From NCBI GenBank assembly GCA_017561885.1, contig JAFZBF010000008.1, positions 1-64,000 of the forward strand: 64,000 nucleotides of DNA. Direction: 5' to 3'. A model generated the notes under the pieces. That model was given only the letters and a program-made list of their open reading frames with translations. It made no database searches and was not told the DNA's origin. This stretch comes from Bacteroidales bacterium. GTDB taxonomy: Bacteria > Bacteroidota > Bacteroidia > Bacteroidales > UBA932. Shown here piece by piece: positions 55,060-63,994 of the stretch. Within the stretch, counting starts at the first letter, position 1, and each line of letters starts with the position of its first letter. A program made the translations under genes and the position numbers.

Positions 55060-56556
55060 TTATTTCTTGTTTTTGAACTCGAGGACCTGCATCGTCACGC
55101 TGGAACCCCAGGTCATAAACACCAGGACCCTGGTAGTAGTGGTATTGGCAGAGAAGGTAGCCGGAGTGGAGAAAATGATGTTACCAGTAATCGTCTTGCC
55201 AGACGTAGCTCTGGTCACTTCTTTCACTATCGCTCCGTCCAGGCCTATCGCATCGATCTGAATGTTCAAAGTAGGGTTGGAAATCGTATAGCCGACCGAA
55301 TATTCAGTATTCGCCGTAATCTCGGAATAAAGGTATGTCGAACTGTTGTAGGTAACTCCCTTGGGTGGAGTGAAACTGATGGTAGGGTTTGCTCCATACA
55401 AATAAGGCAGGTATACTATGCTGCCGTCTGCCAGAGTCAGGGCCACATTGTCAGCATTCAGGGCAACTGCCTGGAACAGCCTGAGGTTGTCAGTGGCGCT
55501 GACCGGCACAAGTTTGCCTTTTGCGTCTCTGAGCCATTGATAATCATTTATGTCAGGATAGAAACTATAGACATAGTAAAGTGCCCCGAGAGTGTCCCTC
55601 GCACTGATTCTCGGCGTACCGGACATAGAGGAAGCCATCGACCTCTCGCCGTTTTTGTTCAATACCCAGGTATAATCGCCGTCGCCGACCTTGACAGTCC
55701 AGTAATCCACCCAGTCAGAATGGTCCTTCTTGATAGCGAAGACGAAAGGCTGCTCGTCTTTGCCGGAACGGATTTCCAGCGTCTTGCCGTTATTGAGCAG
55801 AAGAGTATATCCTACAATTTCGTCACCTTCCATGATCTGGGTTATGCTCTTCACCGCCATGGTGGTATCTACGCCGGCAAGGATTGCGGTCGCTGTCTGC
55901 AGGTCGTTGGAGAAAGTATTGCACCTTTCGACCACGCGGAGGAAATACTGCTCGGTCGGAATCTGGAACACATTGTTATTGGCCAGAGTGAACGTAACGA
56001 AATAATCGCTTATACTGATGTTCTTGAAAATAGACTTTCCAGGTTCTCCCGATGCGGCACAGAGTCTTGTCCAGGTCGCACCTCCGTCATAAGAATACTG
56101 CCACCAGCCGTCGTCTATCTTCATCTGGGGAGTAAGTCCGGAAGCCCTTATCTTCAGTCCAAGGTTTGAAAGCAGCCACTGCGGCTCCTCGGTACCATAT
56201 TGCACTGTCCAGTAATAGAGTCCGTCATCATATTGCTTGATTCCGAGATTCGGGGCGACACCGTCTATACCCTGGATGAGAGTAAGTGTCTGACCGCTCA
56301 CGAATGTAACCAGGTATGCCTCCTCGTCACCTCTCTGCACCGGAGTGATTCTCCTTATCATATCGTGGTCTTCAAGGGCTGCAACTACCTTGCTGATATC
56401 TGAATAGTAGTCATTGATGCTTGAAACGAGCGCTTCCAGCTCAGCCACACGCACTTTGAGGTCATTCAGGCTTTCCTGTAAATCATTGGAGCAGGAAACG
56501 GCGGCAAACATCGCAAAAGCCGCAACAACTATCGTCATTATCCTTTTCATCTTCAT
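55060..56556 (-). CDS. DUF4988-like surface lipoprotein, third of a tandem trio
   Basis: A 498-residue lipoprotein with lipobox AVSC (Cys22). The first residues of the mature protein, SNDLQESLNDLK, are acidic, which may favour surface export. A heptad coiled coil (about 26-65) follows. Three YYW-type modules come next (YYWTVQYG at 114, DYWTVKVG at 284, a degenerate YVYSF near 326), each followed by W-L-x-x-x-G-x-x-x-x-A/V-S. An Ig-like C-terminal domain occupies about 390-498 (PTISFTPPKGVTYNSSTYLY). The DUF4988 region is known as the N-terminal part of some PL29 lyases, but no lyase domain is present. Probably binds a glycan or peptide. 10 bp after its sister gene. Confidence 0.8.
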   Translation of the reverse strand: MKMKRIMTIVVAAFAMFAAVSCSNDLQESLNDLKVRVAELEALVSSINDYYSDISKVVAALEDHDMIRRITPVQRGDEEAYLVTFVSGQTLTLIQGIDGVAPNLGIKQYDDGLYYWTVQYGTEEPQWLLSNLGLKIRASGLTPQMKIDDGWWQYSYDGGATWTRLCAASGEPGKSIFKNISISDYFVTFTLANNNVFQIPTEQYFLRVVERCNTFSNDLQTATAILAGVDTTMAVKSITQIMEGDEIVGYTLLLNNGKTLEIRSGKDEQPFVFAIKKDHSDWVDYWTVKVGDGDYTWVLNKNGERSMASSMSGTPRISARDTLGALYYVYSFYPDINDYQWLRDAKGKLVPVSATDNLRLFQAVALNADNVALTLADGSIVYLPYLYGANPTISFTPPKGVTYNSSTYLYSEITANTEYSVGYTISNPTLNIQIDAIGLDGAIVKEVTRATSGKTITGNIIFSTPATFSANTTTTRVLVFMTWGSSVTMQVLEFKNKK

Positions 56557-56566
56557 TCCTCCTGCT

Positions 56567-58018
56567 TTATTTCTTTGTTACGGTTATCTTGTATGTTTCC
56601 ATATGGCCGCTTCCGTCAGAGACCATGATCAGCACGGTCGATGTAGCAGGGGCCGAACTTTCTGCAGTAAAAGTAATCTTCCCGCTCAGGACCTTGTTCT
56701 TGGAATCGTATGTCTTGCTCAGAGATGCATAATAACCCGGATTGGGAATCGCGGTTATCGCAGCGTCCGACGATACATCTTTGACAGAATAGTCGATCTG
56801 GACTGTTGAAGGTGATTTCGGGACAGCCACCGTTGTGCTGCTGAACGTCACAGTGAAAGGTTTGTAACGGGCAACGGAGAAAGCAGAGCCGGACAGAGGA
56901 GTAAACAGGATATATGAGTCCTTGACCTCAACCGTCTTGAAAAGGCGTACGACATTGGCGTTCGAAGCCATGACTTTATTGCCTTTCGAATCATACAGAT
57001 AGCGCAAAGAACCTGTCGCTCCGTATTTGAACGCCCAGTAATACTTTCCGTCACCGAACGAATTGTCAAGAACGAATATCGGGGAAACGCCTTCTGTAGG
57101 AGAAGCCATCACCATTGCACCGACATCGTCATACAGCCAGTTTACCTTGCCGTCCTCGAAAGTCGCCCAGTAGTAATTGCCGTCATCATATTGGACAAGA
57201 CCGATATCAGTTCCTTCAGACCTCTGTCCGTTATAGACCGAAATACTCTGGCCGTCGCTGAACACAAGGGTATAACCTATAGTTTCTCCTTCCTGTTCGA
57301 TGGGAACTACCGTCTTCACGAAATTATTGGCTGCCTTGGCCTCGTATATCGTGCGGAGCGCAGCCATATTGGCATTGAGAGTATTCAGCTGGTTCAGATA
57401 ATTCTCATACAGGGAATACAGGGGGAAACTGACTGTCTGTCCGCTCACAAGCTTGATGTAAACATAATCACCTTTGGTAGTGATGCTTTCTACAAATGAA
57501 TAGCCGGCGGCTGCCTGTGCCTTGTCGAATGTCTGCCACTTCTTGCCGTTGTCGAACGACACTTTCCAGACCCCGTCCACGATCTTCATGATGGGGCTGG
57601 CTACTGAAGCGGCAATCTTCTGACCGGCATCGTCATAGAAATAATCGGTGACGCCGTTGACTGTAACTATCCAGTAGTAAAGTCCGTTTTTGTCATCGAG
57701 CTTGAGGCCGATGATAGGGTCATCCTTGCTGACTCCGTTCTTGAGCACTATCGAAGAACCGTCTGAAAAATTGATGGTATATCCGACGATCTGCTTGCCT
57801 TCGTATACGGGGCGGTAGCCGCTTACATATACATAAGACAGATATTTATCAGCCAGAGTCTGAAGTGAAGCTATGTTTTCGTTGATGGTTATGAGCCTTT
57901 GGCTCACGTTGTTCACTCTTCTTTCCAGAGCGGCAAGTTCACCATCCAGTTCGGTGTAGCACGATGCCGTCATCAAAGCGGCGAGGGCAAGAATCACTAT
58001 GACTTTCAATTTTCTCAT
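56567..58018 (-). CDS. DUF4988-like surface lipoprotein, second of a tandem trio
   Basis: A 483-residue lipoprotein with lipobox TASC (Cys20). A coiled coil (about 22-58, LAALERRVNNVSQRLITINE) precedes three modules with YYW at 114-116, 282-284 and 326-328. Each is followed by a (Y/W)-(F/L)-Y-D-(D/S)-x-G-x-x-(I/V)-(A/M)-A-S tail. An Ig-like C-terminal domain (about 380-483) follows. It has the clearest internal repeats of the three paralogues. Identical architecture and 2-10 bp spacing show tandem duplication followed by divergence. Confidence 0.8.
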   Translation of the reverse strand: MRKLKVIVILALAALMTASCYTELDGELAALERRVNNVSQRLITINENIASLQTLADKYLSYVYVSGYRPVYEGKQIVGYTINFSDGSSIVLKNGVSKDDPIIGLKLDDKNGLYYWIVTVNGVTDYFYDDAGQKIAASVASPIMKIVDGVWKVSFDNGKKWQTFDKAQAAAGYSFVESITTKGDYVYIKLVSGQTVSFPLYSLYENYLNQLNTLNANMAALRTIYEAKAANNFVKTVVPIEQEGETIGYTLVFSDGQSISVYNGQRSEGTDIGLVQYDDGNYYWATFEDGKVNWLYDDVGAMVMASPTEGVSPIFVLDNSFGDGKYYWAFKYGATGSLRYLYDSKGNKVMASNANVVRLFKTVEVKDSYILFTPLSGSAFSVARYKPFTVTFSSTTVAVPKSPSTVQIDYSVKDVSSDAAITAIPNPGYYASLSKTYDSKNKVLSGKITFTAESSAPATSTVLIMVSDGSGHMETYKITVTKK

Positions 58019-58020
58019 CT

Positions 58021-59463
58021 CTACTTCTCCAGTGCTACGTTAATGGTTTTTGTCATTGTCTTGGTGGAGCCGTTTCCGGCGGAAACGAGCAACAGGACCT
58101 TACCGTTGCCCTCGAATTTCGCCTGGGCAGTAATCTTGATCGTACCTACTCCTACCTCCTTGCTGTCTTTTGTCAGGGAAGCTGACACAAGCCCTTGGGA
58201 GATAAGTGTATATTCGGCTGTCTTGTCTGCACCGTACACACGGTAAGACAAAGTCTTGGACGCACCAGCCTTCAGGGAAATGGATTCTGCGCTGAGCGAT
58301 ATCGTATATACCTTCGGTATTTCCAGCTTCGTGCCGTTGGCAAGGGTGAGCACCAGGAATTCCGGATTGCTGTTGTCTATGCCTTTGAAGACTGCAAATT
58401 CACCGGCTGTGCAAGTCACGGCAACTTTATTGCCGTTGATATCCAGGATGGCGGTAGTGTCACCGGCAGCAACCATATTCCAGTAATAGGTATTGTCTTT
58501 CGTGTCGAGCAGCGGAACGACGACAGGTATGTCGACGTTTTCTCCAGTGGCCGCCACACGGTTGCCTTTGTCGTCAAGTATCCATTCCCGCGAGCCGTCA
58601 GTATAGAAGAGCGCCCAGTAATAGACATCGTCGCCTTTGTCTTTATCAACCGATATGGCCGGACTGCTGCCTCCGATCCAGTCTTGTATGGAGAACTTGA
58701 CACCTGAAGAGAGTTCGACTACCGATCCTGCCGGTTTCTTGTCGATGATCAGGTCCGTGACAGATACCACGCAAATATCTTTCTTTGAAAGGTCGTTGAT
58801 CAGTCTGCTCAGGGAACTGAGAGTCTGATTCGCTGCAGCTGCATTCTGATAAAGGCTCTGGACAAGATTGTTCGTAGGAATCTTGAATTCCTGCTCGGCT
58901 GTGACGAATGTTACATACTCGTCGGAAACTATAATGTTCTCGAATATGCTGTCACCGTTGACGCCGTCAGCATCACCAAGATACTGCCAGGTAGCCCTGT
59001 TGTCATAGGAAATGTAGAATTTGCCTTTTTCTATCTTGAGCAGGGGAACCACGCCTACTGCAGAGATCATATTGCCGGTGTCGTTGACGATGAACTTCGG
59101 CTCGTCGTTTCCGTACTGTATGGTCCAGTAATAGTTACCGTCAGTATGGCGCTGAATACCGACCCTGGGAACGTGAGCATCAGTGCCATGATAGATAACG
59201 ATATCGCCGAGACGGCTGAAATGTATGGCATAACCGGCATTCCCGTCGAGCTGGGTAATGCCAGTGATGAAATCCCTGCTCTTGACTGCCAGAAAAACGT
59301 TCTGGAGCGAAGCAATCGTTTTATTCTGTTTTTCGAGCTGATCCTTCAACTCTGTAATCTGTTCATTCAGCGCATCAATCCGTTCCCAGTACTCCTTTGT
59401 GCATCCTGACAGCAACGCCAGGATAAAGAGAGTTACGATTGATGATATAATTATCTTTTTCAT
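58021..59463 (-). CDS. DUF4988-like surface lipoprotein, first of a tandem trio
   Basis: A 480-residue lipoprotein with lipobox LLSGC (Cys21). A coiled coil (about 25-60, RIDALNEQITELKDQLEKQN) is followed by YYW modules at 111-113, 281-283 and 326-328, with tails such as REWILDDKGNRVAATG. The Ig-like C-terminal domain (about 385-480) resembles a BACON/Big fold (AESISLKAGASKTLSYRVYG). It leads an operon of three paralogues plus a HAD phosphatase. No sharply matching promoter was found in the 99-bp divergent gap upstream. Confidence 0.8.
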   Translation of the reverse strand: MKKIIISSIVTLFILALLSGCTKEYWERIDALNEQITELKDQLEKQNKTIASLQNVFLAVKSRDFITGITQLDGNAGYAIHFSRLGDIVIYHGTDAHVPRVGIQRHTDGNYYWTIQYGNDEPKFIVNDTGNMISAVGVVPLLKIEKGKFYISYDNRATWQYLGDADGVNGDSIFENIIVSDEYVTFVTAEQEFKIPTNNLVQSLYQNAAAANQTLSSLSRLINDLSKKDICVVSVTDLIIDKKPAGSVVELSSGVKFSIQDWIGGSSPAISVDKDKGDDVYYWALFYTDGSREWILDDKGNRVAATGENVDIPVVVPLLDTKDNTYYWNMVAAGDTTAILDINGNKVAVTCTAGEFAVFKGIDNSNPEFLVLTLANGTKLEIPKVYTISLSAESISLKAGASKTLSYRVYGADKTAEYTLISQGLVSASLTKDSKEVGVGTIKITAQAKFEGNGKVLLLVSAGNGSTKTMTKTINVALEK

Positions 59464-59533
59464 AGACGGTTCTTCACGGTCGCAATAATACTTAATATAG
59501 ATGCAAAATACAAAGAATACGCTGCATTTTTAC

Positions 59534-59541
59534 TATATTTG
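59534..59541 (+). promoter_or_regulatory. -7 promoter box TATATTTG of the EEP-family gene
   Basis: An exact TAnnTTTG box 21 bp before ATG 59563. It overlaps a TTG that would give a longer frame, which supports the ATG. Confidence 0.5.
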
Positions 59542-59562
59542 TTTAAAACGCTTTTCGATATT

Positions 59563-60519
59563 ATGGTCTGTTCAGTAATGTTTTATAACCTTGAAAATCT
59601 TTACGATACAAAAAATGATCCAAACAAGGACGATGACGATTTCACTCCGTCCGGAAACAAACGCTGGACACAGATAAAATATCAGCGCAAGCTGGAGAAC
59701 CTGGGAGAGGTGTTTCAGGCTGTCAGCAGCCTGCCCGGCGGATTCCCTGCCCTCGTCGGAGTATCGGAGATCGAGAACGACAGCGTACTGGACGATATGG
59801 TCAGCCAGAAAAGGCTCAGCGGCGCCAACTACCGCTATGTCCACTATGAATCGAACGACCAGCGAGGGGTCGACGTGGCGCTGCTCTACCGCTCCAGCCG
59901 CTTCAAGCTGATAGAGAGCCAGCCTGTGAAGCCTATCTTGCGCAGCGGCCGGGAATATCACGGAAGGGATATCCTGATGGTCCGCGGACTGCTCGACGAC
60001 GAGATGTTCGCCATCTATGTCTGCCATTTCCTGTCAAGACGTGCCGGCCGTGCCGCATCGGCGGGATTCCGCCGTGCAGGCGCCGAGACCGTCTACTACC
60101 ACGCCCTTCAGATGAGGGACGAATATCCCGGCATCAAGATTATCGTGATGGGCGATATGAACGACTCCCCTGCCGATTTCTCGCTCAGCCATCTGCTCCA
60201 CGCCGTGGCCGATATGGAAGACGTGGAGGAAGGAGGCTTCTTCAACCCTATGTGGACCCTGATGGAAGAGGGACAGGGAACCAGTATGCACAACCATCAC
60301 TGGACTCTTTTCGACAATATAATGGTGTGCAGGCAGCTGCTTGAAGAGAGCGGCTCGGAAGGCTTCCACATAGCAAAGTTCGGAAAGACACACTATGCCC
60401 AGATATTCAAGCGCAACTTTATGATGGAGCACGGCGTGCCCAAGCGCAGCTACCACGGGAATCACTTCTCAGGCGGCTACAGCGACCATCTGCCTGTCCT
60501 GGTCAGGCTCGAGAGATAA
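59563..60519 (+). CDS. Endonuclease/exonuclease/phosphatase (EEP) family protein
   Basis: A metal-dependent phosphodiesterase of the DNase I-like fold. The 318-residue protein from ATG 59563 has MFYNLENLYDT (metal-binding Asn/Glu) and ALVGVSEIENDSVLDDM. The central IIVMGDMNDSPADFS and C-terminal FSGGYSDHLPVLVRL (SDH) supply catalytic Asp and His. No signal peptide, so cytoplasmic; the substrate could be nucleic acid, inositol phosphate or lipid. It converges with the S41 protease, 6 bp between stops. Confidence 0.9.
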   Translation: MVCSVMFYNLENLYDTKNDPNKDDDDFTPSGNKRWTQIKYQRKLENLGEVFQAVSSLPGGFPALVGVSEIENDSVLDDMVSQKRLSGANYRYVHYESNDQRGVDVALLYRSSRFKLIESQPVKPILRSGREYHGRDILMVRGLLDDEMFAIYVCHFLSRRAGRAASAGFRRAGAETVYYHALQMRDEYPGIKIIVMGDMNDSPADFSLSHLLHAVADMEDVEEGGFFNPMWTLMEEGQGTSMHNHHWTLFDNIMVCRQLLEESGSEGFHIAKFGKTHYAQIFKRNFMMEHGVPKRSYHGNHFSGGYSDHLPVLVRLER

Positions 60520-60525
60520 CAGTTC

Positions 60526-63500
60526 TTACTTAGTATCCGGCAGTCCCAGATCCTTGAAGGTGCGCGGAGCGGGCACCTTAGGCAGAGGCTTGCGGTCCTT
60601 GATCTGCTCGAGGGCGACTTCGACAGCCTTGATGAGTTGTTCATCCTCGCCTGCCCATTCCTTGATCGGGTCGTTTTCTATCTCGATGTCCGGATCCACG
60701 CCGTGGTTCTCCACTATCCACTCGCCTGTCTTGGCGTCGTAGTTGGTGAAGAACGGGACGCGCACGTCCGTACCGTCAAGATAAGGCAGCGAGCCGCTGA
60801 TGCCGATGATACCGCCCCAGGTGCGTGTGCCGATCACGGTTCCCATATTGTTTGCCTTGAAGCTCCAGGGGAACAGGTCGCCGTCAGAAGCGCTGTACTT
60901 GTTAATGAGCATCACCTTCGGTCCGGTGTGGGTGCCTTCGGGCTCGGTGCCGATAAAATCGCTGCCGCGCTGCATAGTAAGGCGGTAAGCTTCCCTCTGC
61001 AGACGCTCGATCAGCATAGGAGAAACGTTTCCGCCGCCGTTGCCGCGGTCATCCACTATGAGAGCTTCCTTGTCGAGCTGAGGATAGTAGTAGCGGGCGA
61101 ACTCCTTGAGTCCTTCTGCGCTCATATCGGGGATGTAGATATATCCGACCTTGCCGCCTGAAAGCTCGTTCACCTTGCGGATATTGTTCTGGACCCACTC
61201 GTAGTGCACGAGAGGATACTCGTCTGCAATCGGGCGGACGACAACCTTCTTGCCGCCGGCGGCGGGAGTCGAGTTCACAGTCAGTTCAGTCAGCACTCCG
61301 GCCTTGCCGACAAGCATCGAATAGATGTTCGGAACGTCCTTGACAGATACGCCGTCAATGGCGGTGATGTACTGTCCTTCCGAAACGCCGATGCCGGGCT
61401 CGGTGAGCGGCGAGCGCAGGCTCTCCTGATAGGGAGCGCCCTGCATTATCCTGTCGATGCGGAAATAACCGGACTTGTCTTTAGACAGTTCTGCGCCGAG
61501 CAGGCCCATATCTACCCTGGCGGGCTTGGGATACTCGCCCGGAGTTATATATGCGTGGCCGCATGCCAGTTCGGAAATCATCTCGCCGATCACGTAGTTC
61601 AGGTCGAGGCGGTTCTTGACATAAGGCAGCAGCACTGCATATTTCTCTTTCAGGGCTTTCCAGTCGCGACCGTGCATATTGGACAGATAGAAGCCGTCGC
61701 GGAAGGCGCGCCATACTTCATCGAAGATCTGAGGCCACTCCTGTGAATAGTCGATGTCGACCACGATGTCGGCAGTCGATACCTCCTCCCCTGTCATCTT
61801 GTCGCGAAGCTCGGCGAGAGAGATTGCGCCGCGCTCCTGCAGTACGGCCTTCTTGTTGCCGTAGCGATATGAGAAACGGCCCTTGCCGCAGTCCTCTGTC
61901 CTGCCCTTGGCGAAGTCGAACACCTTTACGCCGTCACGGCCGTTGAACCATATCTTCTTGCCGTCGCAATAATATCCGTTGGCTCCCTGTACGGGAATCT
62001 TGAGGCTGCGCGAGGTCAGACCTTCAGGATCGACAACCACCTTCACGCCCTCGTCAGCCTTGTCGGCCTTCTCTGCCGCAGGGCCGGGACCTTTGGGAGC
62101 CTCGACAGCGCCAACCCCGTCTGTCGGCAGCAGCGGCGAAGGAGTGTCCTTCGACAGGATGCACATATAGAGCGCTCTCATATCTGTCATGGCGAAATCC
62201 CATTCGATGTTGCTGTAGGTAGGATTCATCTCTGTAGAGGAGGTGTACAGCAGATATTTTCCGTCTGCGCTGAACACAGGCATTCCTGAATCGTACCAGC
62301 CGTCTGTAACTGCATACTCTTTCTTGGCAGCGATATCATATACGTATACTATACCGTACTGGTTGTCGGCCGGCTTGGAATAGGTCAGCCATCTGCTGTC
62401 AGGAGAATACGACACGTCGCGGAACTCTGCGTGCGGGTTTTCCATCAGGGTGCGCTTCTTTCCGTCGAGGCTAACTTCGACCAGACGGTTCTTGCGGTCG
62501 GTGTAGAGGATGTTCTTGCTGTCAGGAGACCACTGCAGAGAGCGGATATAGGTATCGTTGTTCTTTGTGAGCTGCTTTGCTGCTCCGCCTGCGGCCACTT
62601 CATAAAGATATATTTCGGTCTCGCCGGTGGCATCGCCGATCCATGCTATGTATTTGCCGTCCGGACTCCAGTTCACGCTGCGGTCGTTGGAGTTGGCGCT
62701 GCGTGAGATATTGCGGGTCACACCTTTCGCTGCAGGTACATCGAACACGTCGCCGCGGGCGATCACGGCCACGCGGGTTCCGTCAGGAGACACTGACACC
62801 GAACTGAGGGAAGGCCTGGTGCGGCGTTCGGCACGCGCATAGACATTGTCGGAAGCGAGGCTTATCGTCACCTTCTCGGCCTTCTTGGTGGCCGGGTCGA
62901 GGCGGTATATGAATCCGCCGTTCTCGAACACGACGCTCTTGCCGTCGGTAGTCGGGAACTTCACGTCATACTCGGTGAAGTCGGTTACTTTTACGGTGCT
63001 GCCGGTCTTCGTATTGTAGCAGAAGATATTCATCGTCATATCGCGGTCCGATGCGAAATATATCTCGTCGCCGATCCACATCGGGAAGATGTCCTGCGCG
63101 GGGTTGTCGGTTATGGCCTTCACGGACTTTCCGTCATAGATCCAAATCTCGTCGGCCATGCCGCCGCGGTAGTATTTCCAGGTGCGGAACTCGCGCATCA
63201 CGCGGTTGTATGCCAGCTGCTTTCCGTCCGGAGAATACGAGCAGAAGCCGCCCTGCGGAAGAGGAAGCTGCTCAGGCATGGCTCCGTCGGGAGTCACCTT
63301 CCAGAGGTTGCCCTCGAAGCCGTCGCCGATGCGGTTGCGGTAGATGATGTATTTCCCGTCAGGAGTCCAGCCCATCACCATATTGTTGGGACCCATACGG
63401 TCTCCCATATCGTCGCGGGGATTGGTGGAGGTATATGTCACGCGTTTCGGCTCGCCGCCGGTGGCAGGAATGACATAGACCTCGCGGTTGCCGTCGTATT

Positions 63501-63741
63501 CGGCAGTGAAGGCGATGGTCTTGCCGTCGGGAGAATAGTGGGCGAAGCCTTCATATCCTATGTGGGATGTGAGCCTTGTGGCTTCACCTCCGGTTACGGG
63601 AACCGAGTACAGGTCGCCGGCATAGGTAAATACGATGGAAGTCCCGTTTGTAGCAGGGAAGCGCAGCAGTCTTGCCTCTTCGGCCCTGGCTGTGAGGGTG
63701 AGCACGAGAACAAGCGTGAGGATGGTGATTATCTTTTTCAT
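60526..63741 (-). CDS. Tricorn-like S41 family protease with beta-propellers
   Basis: A large periplasmic serine protease that degrades oligopeptides. The 1071-residue protein has a signal peptide (1-20) and a long WD40/PD40 propeller region with many SPDG(K/R) blade turns (YSPDGKTIAF, WSPDGKYIAWIGD). A core region, a PDZ domain (about 770-850, GIGVSEGQYITAIDGVSV) and the S41 catalytic domain follow. The nucleophile Ser952 sits in NKYSASDGDLF, and the assisting His is in LSNMHGRDWKAL, matching the tricorn tetrad. The size equals archaeal tricorn (about 1070), so it is complete. Single gene. Confidence 0.92.
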   Translation of the reverse strand: MKKIITILTLVLVLTLTARAEEARLLRFPATNGTSIVFTYAGDLYSVPVTGGEATRLTSHIGYEGFAHYSPDGKTIAFTAEYDGNREVYVIPATGGEPKRVTYTSTNPRDDMGDRMGPNNMVMGWTPDGKYIIYRNRIGDGFEGNLWKVTPDGAMPEQLPLPQGGFCSYSPDGKQLAYNRVMREFRTWKYYRGGMADEIWIYDGKSVKAITDNPAQDIFPMWIGDEIYFASDRDMTMNIFCYNTKTGSTVKVTDFTEYDVKFPTTDGKSVVFENGGFIYRLDPATKKAEKVTISLASDNVYARAERRTRPSLSSVSVSPDGTRVAVIARGDVFDVPAAKGVTRNISRSANSNDRSVNWSPDGKYIAWIGDATGETEIYLYEVAAGGAAKQLTKNNDTYIRSLQWSPDSKNILYTDRKNRLVEVSLDGKKRTLMENPHAEFRDVSYSPDSRWLTYSKPADNQYGIVYVYDIAAKKEYAVTDGWYDSGMPVFSADGKYLLYTSSTEMNPTYSNIEWDFAMTDMRALYMCILSKDTPSPLLPTDGVGAVEAPKGPGPAAEKADKADEGVKVVVDPEGLTSRSLKIPVQGANGYYCDGKKIWFNGRDGVKVFDFAKGRTEDCGKGRFSYRYGNKKAVLQERGAISLAELRDKMTGEEVSTADIVVDIDYSQEWPQIFDEVWRAFRDGFYLSNMHGRDWKALKEKYAVLLPYVKNRLDLNYVIGEMISELACGHAYITPGEYPKPARVDMGLLGAELSKDKSGYFRIDRIMQGAPYQESLRSPLTEPGIGVSEGQYITAIDGVSVKDVPNIYSMLVGKAGVLTELTVNSTPAAGGKKVVVRPIADEYPLVHYEWVQNNIRKVNELSGGKVGYIYIPDMSAEGLKEFARYYYPQLDKEALIVDDRGNGGGNVSPMLIERLQREAYRLTMQRGSDFIGTEPEGTHTGPKVMLINKYSASDGDLFPWSFKANNMGTVIGTRTWGGIIGISGSLPYLDGTDVRVPFFTNYDAKTGEWIVENHGVDPDIEIENDPIKEWAGEDEQLIKAVEVALEQIKDRKPLPKVPAPRTFKDLGLPDTK

Positions 63742-63765
63742 TGTTCGAAAATTTTCAGGCTTAGG

Positions 63766-63796
63766 TTGTAAAGGTAAGAATTCTTTTCTACCTTTG
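63766..63796 (+). promoter_or_regulatory. Promoter of the cysteine-codon leader transcript
   Basis: A -33 TTG (63766-63768) and an exact -7 box TACCTTTG (63789-63796) are spaced by 20 bp. The leader ATG at 63805 is only 8 bp downstream, so the transcript should be leaderless or nearly so. A minus-strand -7-like TACCTTTA (63769-63776), for the S41 gene, is interleaved with it. Confidence 0.65.
63769..63776 (-). promoter_or_regulatory. -7 promoter box TACCTTTA of the S41 protease gene
   Basis: One mismatch to TAnnTTTG on the minus strand, 27 bp before the protease ATG at 63741. It overlaps the plus-strand promoter of the leader-peptide transcript. Confidence 0.4.
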
Positions 63797-63804
63797 CCCC
63801 CAGA

Positions 63805-63879
63805 ATGAAACAGATGAATTCAAATATGTGCTGTTGTTGTGCTTGCTGCGGGGTTGGCAGGCTTTGTCGCGCATATTGA
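63805..63879 (+). CDS. Cysteine-rich leader peptide (24 residues), candidate attenuation uORF
   Basis: The frame ATG AAA CAG ATG ... ends at TGA 63877. Six of the seven cysteine codons are clustered at 63829-63849 (MCCCCACC) and one lies at 63865. Such density is far above chance and typical of leader peptides that sense charged tRNA. Just after the cysteine run, GGTTGGCAGG (63852-63861) can pair with CCTGTCAATC (63918-63927), the left arm of the terminator downstream. Stalling on cysteine codons would leave this segment free to form an antiterminator; a ribosome reaching the stop codon would cover it. Inferred role: cysteine-responsive control of the gene starting near 63995. Confidence 0.8.
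   Translation: MKQMNSNMCCCCACCGVGRLCRAY
63852..63861 (+). promoter_or_regulatory. Antiterminator segment pairing with the terminator left arm
   Basis: GGTTGGCAGG pairs antiparallel with CCTGTCAATC (63918-63927) over ten contiguous pairs, two of them G-U. Pairing is exclusive with the terminator stem. The segment begins three bases after the last clustered cysteine codon, the spacing needed for ribosome-controlled switching. Confidence 0.65.
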
Positions 63880-63916
63880 TCCACATCTGTAATACATTTC
63901 TTCATCATATATACGC

Positions 63917-63954
63917 ACCTGTCAATCGATCCGATTGGACAGGTTTTTTATTTT
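63917..63954 (+). terminator. Attenuator terminator hairpin after the leader peptide
   Basis: Left arm ACCTGTCAATCG (63917-63928) pairs with CGATTGGACAGGT (63932-63944), with one bulged base and a 3-base loop. It is followed by TTTTTATTTT. It lies 37 bp after the leader stop and 40 bp before the next probable start codon. Confidence 0.85.
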
Positions 63955-63994
63955 CCTACAGACAACATTTAACAATCATTAATCTATAAGTACC

